Position numbers and translations under genes: made by a program. DNA of 64,000 nt from Neobacillus sp. CF12 (lineage in GTDB: Bacteria > Bacillota > Bacilli > Bacillales > Cytobacillaceae), in assembly GCF_030348765.1 (NCBI RefSeq), contig NZ_JAUCEU010000007.1, positions 3,351,501 through 3,415,500 on the forward strand, given 5' to 3'. The notes under the pieces are model-generated. The model worked only from the letters and a program-made list of their open reading frames with translations. It had not been told where the DNA came from and made no database searches. This document shows, piece by piece, positions 59,328-64,000 of this stretch; positions within the stretch are counted from its first letter, which is position 1; the number at the start of each line of letters is the position of its first letter.

Positions 59328-59351
59328 AATATAATAAAGGGAGGTAGAATT

Positions 59352-60842
59352 ATGTCGAATTATAATAGGCAGAAAATTGTGGATAGTGTCCCCCAAAAAG
59401 GATTCTTCGGACATCCAAAAGGATTATTCACTCTTTTCTTTACAGAATTCTGGGAGCGTTTCTCTTACTACGGAATGAGAGCCATCCTAGTCTACTATAT
59501 GTACTATGAGGTCTCTAAAGGCGGATTAGGATTAGATGAAAACTTAGCTCTATCCATTATGTCCATTTACGGGTCACTCGTTTATATGTCCGGTATCATC
59601 GGAGGGTGGTTAGCTGACAGGATATTCGGTACATCTAAAGCGGTATTCTACGGCGGAGTACTGATTATGTTCGGTCATATTGTCCTAGCAGTACCTGGAA
59701 GTGTCGCCATGTTCTTTGTGTCCATGGTATTGATCGTTCTTGGTACAGGTATGTTGAAACCAAACGTATCTACTGTTGTTGGTGAAATGTACAGTGAAAC
59801 GGATGACCGTCGTGACGCTGGATTTACCATCTTCTATATGGGAATTAACGCGGGGGCATTCTTATCACCACTAATTGTAGGAAGCGTTATGGACTATAGC
59901 TTCCACTTAGGTTTTGGTATTGCCGCTATCGGTATGTTCCTTGGACTTATCATGTTTGTTTTAACAAAGAAGAAGAACCTTGGTCTTGCAGGTACTACAG
60001 TTCCAAACCCTCTTTCAAAAGCTGAAAAGAAAAAGACTTTTACCTTCATTGGATTAGGTGTAGTGGTTCTAGCTGTTTTATGTGCTGTTTTAATTCCTAT
60101 GGGGATTTTAACATTCTCTAGTTTCATTAATATCGTTACGTTCCTTGGAATCTTAATTCCTACTATCTATTTTGTTGTTATGTATCGCAGTCCTAAAACT
60201 ACAACTGTGGAACGTTCACGTATTATTGCTTATATTCCATTATTTATTGCTGCTGTTATGTTCTGGTCCATTCAAGAACAAGGCTCAACCATCCTTGCAA
60301 GTTATGCAGACAAACGTACTCAATTGGATTGGATGGGACTTGATATTTCGCCAGCATGGTTCCAATCTTTAAATCCATTATTTATTATCATATTTGCTCC
60401 TATATTTGCAGGGTTATGGGTTAAATTAGGAAAACGTCAGCCATCAGTACCACAAAAGTTTTCATTATCTTTATTATTTGCTGGTTTGTCATTCCTTGTT
60501 ATTCTTATCCCAGCATACCTTGGAGGTACGGATTCTTTAGTTAGCCCAATGTGGCTAGTTCTTAGCTATTTAATTGTTGTATTTGGTGAATTGTGTATGT
60601 CACCTGTAGGATTATCTGCAACAACAAAATTAGCACCTGCAGCTTTCTCGGCACAAACCATGAGTTTATGGTTCTTAGCAAGTGCTGCAGCCCAAGCATT
60701 AAATGCGCAAGTTGTTAAATTTTATACACCTGAGAACGAAATGGCTTATTTCGGCGTTATCGGCGGAGCAGCAATCGTATTAAGTATTATCCTTTTCGCA
60801 CTGGCTCCGAAAATCCAGGGCTTAATGAAAGGTATTCGATAA
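59352..60842 (+). CDS. dtpT: Di-/tripeptide:proton symporter (POT family)
   Basis: A 496-residue POT/PTR-family transporter with about fourteen helices. FTEFWERFSYYGMRAIL is the ExxER motif region of helix 1, and GTGMLKPNVSTVVGEMY with DRRDAGFTIFYMGINAGAF the PTR2 signature. It imports di- and tripeptides. ATG at 59352 follows GGGAGGTAGAATT; a frame back to 59298 starts inside the promoter and is rejected. Confidence 0.95.
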   Translation: MSNYNRQKIVDSVPQKGFFGHPKGLFTLFFTEFWERFSYYGMRAILVYYMYYEVSKGGLGLDENLALSIMSIYGSLVYMSGIIGGWLADRIFGTSKAVFYGGVLIMFGHIVLAVPGSVAMFFVSMVLIVLGTGMLKPNVSTVVGEMYSETDDRRDAGFTIFYMGINAGAFLSPLIVGSVMDYSFHLGFGIAAIGMFLGLIMFVLTKKKNLGLAGTTVPNPLSKAEKKKTFTFIGLGVVVLAVLCAVLIPMGILTFSSFINIVTFLGILIPTIYFVVMYRSPKTTTVERSRIIAYIPLFIAAVMFWSIQEQGSTILASYADKRTQLDWMGLDISPAWFQSLNPLFIIIFAPIFAGLWVKLGKRQPSVPQKFSLSLLFAGLSFLVILIPAYLGGTDSLVSPMWLVLSYLIVVFGELCMSPVGLSATTKLAPAAFSAQTMSLWFLASAAAQALNAQVVKFYTPENEMAYFGVIGGAAIVLSIILFALAPKIQGLMKGIR

Positions 60843-60850
60843 ACTAAATT

Positions 60851-60887
60851 AAAGCAGTATTCCATTTAGTATGGGATACTGCTTTTT
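60851..60887 (+). terminator. Terminator of dtpT
   Basis: AAAGCAGTAT (60851-60860) and ATACTGCTTT (60876-60885) pair and end in T5. Confidence 0.88.
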
Positions 60888-60925
60888 ATATTTCACTTGT
60901 CTTTTTAGTATAAATCGCGTAAGAT

Positions 60926-60943
60926 TAAATCGTACACGATTTA
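60926..60943 (+). promoter_or_regulatory. OhrR-type operator of gpx-ohrR
   Basis: TAAATCGTACACGATTTA is a perfect inverted repeat with 8-bp arms; a half copy TAAATCGCG lies at 60911. Its position just upstream of gpx and the MarR/OhrR gene in the same operon make it the likely operator. Confidence 0.75.
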
Positions 60944-60974
60944 TATTAAAAATCACTCCCTAGGAGGAAATACA

Positions 60975-61454
60975 ATGAAATCCGTATATGATTTTAACGT
61001 GAAAATGGCGAATGGCGGAGAAAAGTCACTGGAAGATTACAAAGGCAAACCACTAATTATTGTAAATACAGCTAGCAAATGTGGTCTTACTCCTCAATTT
61101 AAAGGGCTACAAGAATTATATGAGAATTACAAAGATCAAGGATTAGAAATACTAGGTTTCCCTTGCGACCAATTTAATAATCAGGAATTCGATAATATTG
61201 ATGAAACCACTCAGTTTTGTCAACTAAACTATGGTGTATCGTTTCCAATGTTTTCAAAAATAGATGTAAATGGCGATAACGCTGATCCTTTATTCCATTT
61301 TCTTAAAGAGCAGAAAAAGGGTTTACTTTCAAAAAATATTAAATGGAATTTCACCAAATTCCTTGTAGACCAAAATGGCCAGGTAGTTGAGCGATATGCT
61401 CCAACCACTGAACCCGCTAAAATAAAGAATGACTTAGAAAAATTATTAAAGTAA
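60975..61454 (+). CDS. gpx: Glutathione-peroxidase-family thiol peroxidase (BsaA-like)
   Basis: A 159-residue GPx-fold peroxidase. The peroxidatic Cys36 is in [11 protein letters not shown], with Gln in [12 protein letters not shown] and Trp in [11 protein letters not shown] completing the catalytic set. Unlike the peroxiredoxin at 39593 it uses cysteine. It reduces lipid and organic peroxides, probably with thioredoxin. ATG follows AGGAGGAAATACA. It is 13 bp from a MarR/OhrR-type regulator that likely controls it. Confidence 0.95.
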   Translation: MKSVYDFNVKMANGGEKSLEDYKGKPLIIVNTASKCGLTPQFKGLQELYENYKDQGLEILGFPCDQFNNQEFDNIDETTQFCQLNYGVSFPMFSKIDVNGDNADPLFHFLKEQKKGLLSKNIKWNFTKFLVDQNGQVVERYAPTTEPAKIKNDLEKLLK

Positions 61455-61467
61455 CTAGGTGATAAGC

Positions 61468-61905
61468 ATGGATGACTTTATGACATTAAAAAACCACCTC
61501 TGTTTCGCCGTTTATGAAACAGCTAGTGAATTTAATAAATTATATTCCAGTGTACTTCAGCCCTTTGGATTAACCTATCCCCAATATTTAGTCTTATTAG
61601 CACTATGGGAAGAAGATGGGGTCACATTGAAGGAATTAGGTGCTAAATTAAATTTAGGCACAGGTACATTGACTCCTATGATTTCACGGATGGAAGCGAA
61701 CAACTGGCTAAAAAAAGAACGTTCGAAAGAGGATGAAAGAAAGGTTTTTATCTTTTTACAAGAGAAGGCTTTATCAGAAAAAATAACCATTGCCAGCAGG
61801 GTAGCGGAAGTCATTCAATCCTGTCGGATAGAACTAGAGGAATATGAACAATTAATGAAGCAATTGAATACGTTACAGAAAAAAGTGAGAGAAAGAATGA
61901 TCTAA
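61468..61905 (+). CDS. ohrR: OhrR-like MarR-family peroxide sensor
   Basis: A 145-residue MarR protein: CFAVYETASEFNKLYSSVLQ with the conserved N-terminal Cys12, LTYPQYLVLLALWEEDG, and wing segment LGTGTLTPMISRMEANN and ERSKEDERKV. OhrR repressors release DNA when this Cys is oxidised by organic peroxides. ATG at 61468 follows TAGGTGATAAGC; GTG at 61459 is a less likely start. It ends the gpx operon and presumably represses the palindrome at 60926. Confidence 0.9.
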   Translation: MDDFMTLKNHLCFAVYETASEFNKLYSSVLQPFGLTYPQYLVLLALWEEDGVTLKELGAKLNLGTGTLTPMISRMEANNWLKKERSKEDERKVFIFLQEKALSEKITIASRVAEVIQSCRIELEEYEQLMKQLNTLQKKVRERMI

Positions 61906-61992
61906 CGGATCTTTGGTTATCTCAAAAAAATAATTCATAACCTCCACGTTTCGAGGAAATAGTAACAATATGAAACAAAGGAGGCGCTTTAA

Positions 61993-62292
61993 ATGATTGA
62001 TAGAAATAATAATGGTAATAATATGTTACCGTTTATTAATACCGATATCGATTCAAACAGTGATGTAAAATTAACTGAAGATCAATATGAGGTTTATGTG
62101 AACGGGAATTTTGTTGGGCGCAAAACACTTAAAACCCAAGGTGAAGATCTATCAGATATTGACGACTTTTTACGAAATCAAGGATTCAGTGACTTTACCA
62201 CTTCCGTTGATGGTGACCATTATTCGATTCACGTCGATCATCAAGACGATGACCTTTCAAATGCCCTGTCTGTCTATTTTAATAATCGATAA
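61993..62292 (+). CDS. Small acidic protein of unknown function
   Basis: A 99-residue acidic protein. A beta-rich C-terminal part (DQYEVYVNGNFVGRKTLKTQ, then DFTTSVDGDHYSIHVDHQDD) follows a short Asn-rich leader. I do not recognise a family. ATG follows AAGGAGGCGCTTTAA, a perfect ribosome-binding site, and a strong terminator follows, so the gene is real. Confidence 0.82.
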   Translation: MIDRNNNGNNMLPFINTDIDSNSDVKLTEDQYEVYVNGNFVGRKTLKTQGEDLSDIDDFLRNQGFSDFTTSVDGDHYSIHVDHQDDDLSNALSVYFNNR

Positions 62293-62312
62293 ACATACCA
62301 TTTCTAAAACTA

Positions 62313-62344
62313 AGAGAGTCTTTCTTCATGAAAGACTCTCTTTC
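62313..62344 (+). terminator. Terminator of the 61993 gene
   Basis: AGAGAGTCTTTC and GAAAGACTCTCT form a perfect 12-bp stem with loop TTCAT, followed by T's. Confidence 0.92.
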
Positions 62345-62368
62345 TCTAATTAGTGGATGGGTGCTTTC

Positions 62369-63049
62369 CTAGGAATGTAGAATAAAAGCCATATACGATT
62401 TATCCTCTTTAAAGTTCCAGTCAATAAAAATATCCTTGACTTGAGTATGAAAAATATCTTCAAACCTGCCATATCGATGAAAGTAACTTTTCTCCAATTC
62501 ATCTTTAGTGAACTTAAGTTCGTTTTCAAATCCTTTATCAATTAACGCTTTTTCTATTTGAACAAGAATGCCTCTTCTTTCAATAAGGAAGATGGCAGGC
62601 GAAATCTGACAGGTATTGATTTCATCCGGTACTTTTTCAACTAGTAAGCTGATCCTCCCTACTTCCAACTCTAATCTTTGGAAATCAATATCGGTTTTAA
62701 TTTTCTGACCTGCTTCTGTATCTAAAACAAAAATAAAGATGCCTGAGTTATTTGGAAAATTCCAATCATGGTAGTATTCTTCCACTTCAACATCAAATGT
62801 TATTTGTATAACTCCTTTTATTTCATCCAGCAGGTGATTAATAATGACGTTTCTTGCATGATCGACGTACTTGTTCTGGCCACGCTGTAACAAAATATCC
62901 TCCATAGGGGATAAAAATCCACCTATATAGGTGACAAGATAATTTTGAGATACTGTAGTATGACAGCTTCGAGGGCCCCTGCCAAATTTTTTTCTTAACA
63001 ATTTGCTTATGTAGCTGCTAATATACTCTTCCTTTTTTAAATCAATCAT
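62369..63049 (-). CDS. DUF2294 protein with two domain copies
   Basis: A 226-residue protein. The first half (SYISKLLRKKFGRGPRSC, GGFLSPMEDILLQRG, YYHDWNFPNNSGIFIFVLD) is a DUF2294 domain; the second half repeats the ending as FIDWNFKEDKSYMAFIL, suggesting a diverged second copy. DUF2294 has no settled function. ATG follows CGAAGGAGTTAAGCTTA. Paralogous to the gene upstream. Confidence 0.85.
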   Translation of the reverse strand: MIDLKKEEYISSYISKLLRKKFGRGPRSCHTTVSQNYLVTYIGGFLSPMEDILLQRGQNKYVDHARNVIINHLLDEIKGVIQITFDVEVEEYYHDWNFPNNSGIFIFVLDTEAGQKIKTDIDFQRLELEVGRISLLVEKVPDEINTCQISPAIFLIERRGILVQIEKALIDKGFENELKFTKDELEKSYFHRYGRFEDIFHTQVKDIFIDWNFKEDKSYMAFILHS

Positions 63050-63127
63050 TAAGCTTAACTCCTTCGTTTCCTAAATTGGAAGTGGCTGTTATATCCAATT
63101 AGTATGTACGAAAGCATGCTTTTTAAA

Positions 63128-63805
63128 TTAATTCATTGTATATAATTTATTAAAGATAAAAACAAGATAATTTCTATTGTTTTTATAATCCCACATCATA
63201 AACATATCCTCAATCAACCTGTTAAAGAGGACTTCAAATTGTCCTTTATTTTCCCAATATCCTTTTTTGATTTCCAAAGATTGATGGAGCAATAATTCTA
63301 CATTCCCTTTTTCATAAACTAATTTTTCAAGTGGTAATAGCACTTCTCTTGATTCAATTGCACAAATATTTTGTGTGAACTTTACAACTTTTAAGAAAGC
63401 AGGTTTTTTATAGTAACTAGACCCAACATTCTCAATTAAGATAATCAGATTCTTTTCAAGACTGCTGTCTATATTCTCCTCATGGTCCGATTGAGTATGA
63501 TCTAACAGAAGAATTCCTGTGTTTTTATCATAATTCCAGTCATGATAGAAATATTCAAAGGATATCCCCAAGACCTTTGACACTTCCGGTAAGTATTCCT
63601 CCGTTACTGTATGGATAATGGAAGAACGAAAATTCACAGCCAATTCTAACTTGTCCTGTTTAAGTAATACTTCTTCAGCCGGGGTAATAAAATTTCGCAT
63701 ATACACGTAAAATCTATTACCTTTTAAGAATACATTACAGGTTTCTGGACCTTTTCCAAACCTGCGTTTGAGCAATTTACTAAAAGTACTGCTAAGATAC
63801 ACCAA
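63128..63805 (-). CDS. DUF2294 protein, paralogue of the neighbouring gene
   Basis: A 225-residue protein with the same double layout: KLLKRRFGKGPETC, RNFITPAEEVLLKQ, FYHDWNYDKNTGILLLD and a C-terminal MWDYKNNRNYLVFIF. The listed start is TTG at 63805, which lacks a nearby ribosome-binding site; AAGGAG lies 8 bp before an in-frame ATT at 63826, which may be the real initiator. The pair of tandem paralogues lies between terminators. Confidence 0.8.
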   Translation of the reverse strand: MVYLSSTFSKLLKRRFGKGPETCNVFLKGNRFYVYMRNFITPAEEVLLKQDKLELAVNFRSSIIHTVTEEYLPEVSKVLGISFEYFYHDWNYDKNTGILLLDHTQSDHEENIDSSLEKNLIILIENVGSSYYKKPAFLKVVKFTQNICAIESREVLLPLEKLVYEKGNVELLLHQSLEIKKGYWENKGQFEVLFNRLIEDMFMMWDYKNNRNYLVFIFNKLYTMN

Positions 63806-63846
63806 ACTTTCTTGATTTGATTTAATATTTATCTCTCCTTCCCAAA

Positions 63847-63881
63847 TAAAAATGGCCTAACTTCAATAAGAAGTTAGGCCA
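63847..63881 (-). terminator. Terminator upstream of the second DUF2294 gene
   Basis: TGGCCTAACTTC (63853-63864) and GAAGTTAGGCCA (63870-63881) form a perfect stem; TTTTTATTT follows in the minus direction. It ends 15 bp before the AAGGAG site of the DUF2294 gene, so it terminates an unseen upstream gene or attenuates this one. Confidence 0.82.
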
Positions 63882-64000
63882 CGGTTCAGACGACTATTTT
63901 AATAGTTTCTTCCATTTACCACACAGTTTATGAATATTGTTTTTTATGTAAAAAAAGACTGCTTAAACTAATGACAGCAAGACATTAGACTTAGTCATCG

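Noticed and set aside
60975..61454. Second selenoprotein (GPx family)
   Set aside because: The catalytic codon encodes cysteine (SKCGLTPQ) and no in-frame TGA is present.
63882..64000. Gene fragment MTKSNVLLSLV and further codons at the right edge
   Set aside because: The frame meets a stop after 11 codons and resumes without a start; too short and unsupported.

Overview
The window is AT-rich, densely coding chromosomal DNA from an aerobic Gram-positive bacterium of the Bacillaceae (Bacillus/Neobacillus type). This rests on gene content resembling Bacillus subtilis genes: tcyP, yclNOPQ, bmrA, ykuK, the glcT/PTS genes, gpx-ohrR, an LtaS-family protein, DUF2294 and HAAS/PadR pairs, strong AAGGAGG ribosome-binding sites, and many hairpin-plus-T-run terminators. 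I see no rRNA, tRNA, transposase, phage or CRISPR locus. It reads as ordinary chromosome with many small regulator-plus-transporter modules.

Layout. 1-7 kb: partial 5TM-LYT sensor, MMPL exporter with its TetR regulator, ABC drug exporter with its own TetR regulator, VOC protein, AraC regulator. 7-10 kb: an array of AT-rich palindromes, cystine symporter tcyP, membrane proteins. 10-14.5 kb: a probable envelope-stress operon (His-rich membrane protein, PspA, degenerate M50-like protein, response regulator, histidine kinase) with an 11-bp direct-repeat operator. 14.6-19.9 kb: MFS, HAAS/PadR, DinB, M20 hydrolase, ykuK. 20-23 kb: UDP-glucose dehydrogenase, PAP2 phosphatase and a glycosyltransferase behind tandem PhoP-box-like repeats. 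23-30 kb: di-haem peroxidase, alkaline phosphatase, acetyltransferase, thioesterase, M14 peptidase. 30-33.6 kb: NarL-type two-component system and a 52-residue zinc-ribbon protein. 33.9-38.5 kb: lipoprotein, HmoA-like monooxygenase and a petrobactin-type uptake operon with Fur boxes. 38.7-46 kb: C39-like protein, a probable selenoprotein peroxiredoxin, paired SMR exporters, BmrA, MFS, LTA-synthase-like enzyme. 46-55 kb: DUF418, cytochrome-like, Sm-like and ArsB-like proteins, aroD, aroK, K+ channel, MFS. 55-59 kb: GlcT antiterminator, EIICB and EIIA with a RAT/terminator switch. 59-64 kb: DtpT, gpx-ohrR, two DUF2294 paralogues.

The most striking observation is at 39593-40066. A peroxiredoxin reading frame is interrupted by one TGA exactly where the peroxidatic cysteine of the DFTPGC motif belongs, and a small hairpin with a GG-containing loop follows at the right distance for a bacterial SECIS. 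This looks like a selenocysteine peroxiredoxin that ordinary gene calling would miss. Two tandem arrays of a roughly 52-bp hairpin unit (40121-40340 and 56340-56722), both between convergent genes, and a dispersed element built on the 13-mer GGTGACAGGCACC (7433 to 50629) are further structures that the genes do not explain.

Limits: all functions are read from motifs and remembered family resemblance. No similarity search or folding program was run.
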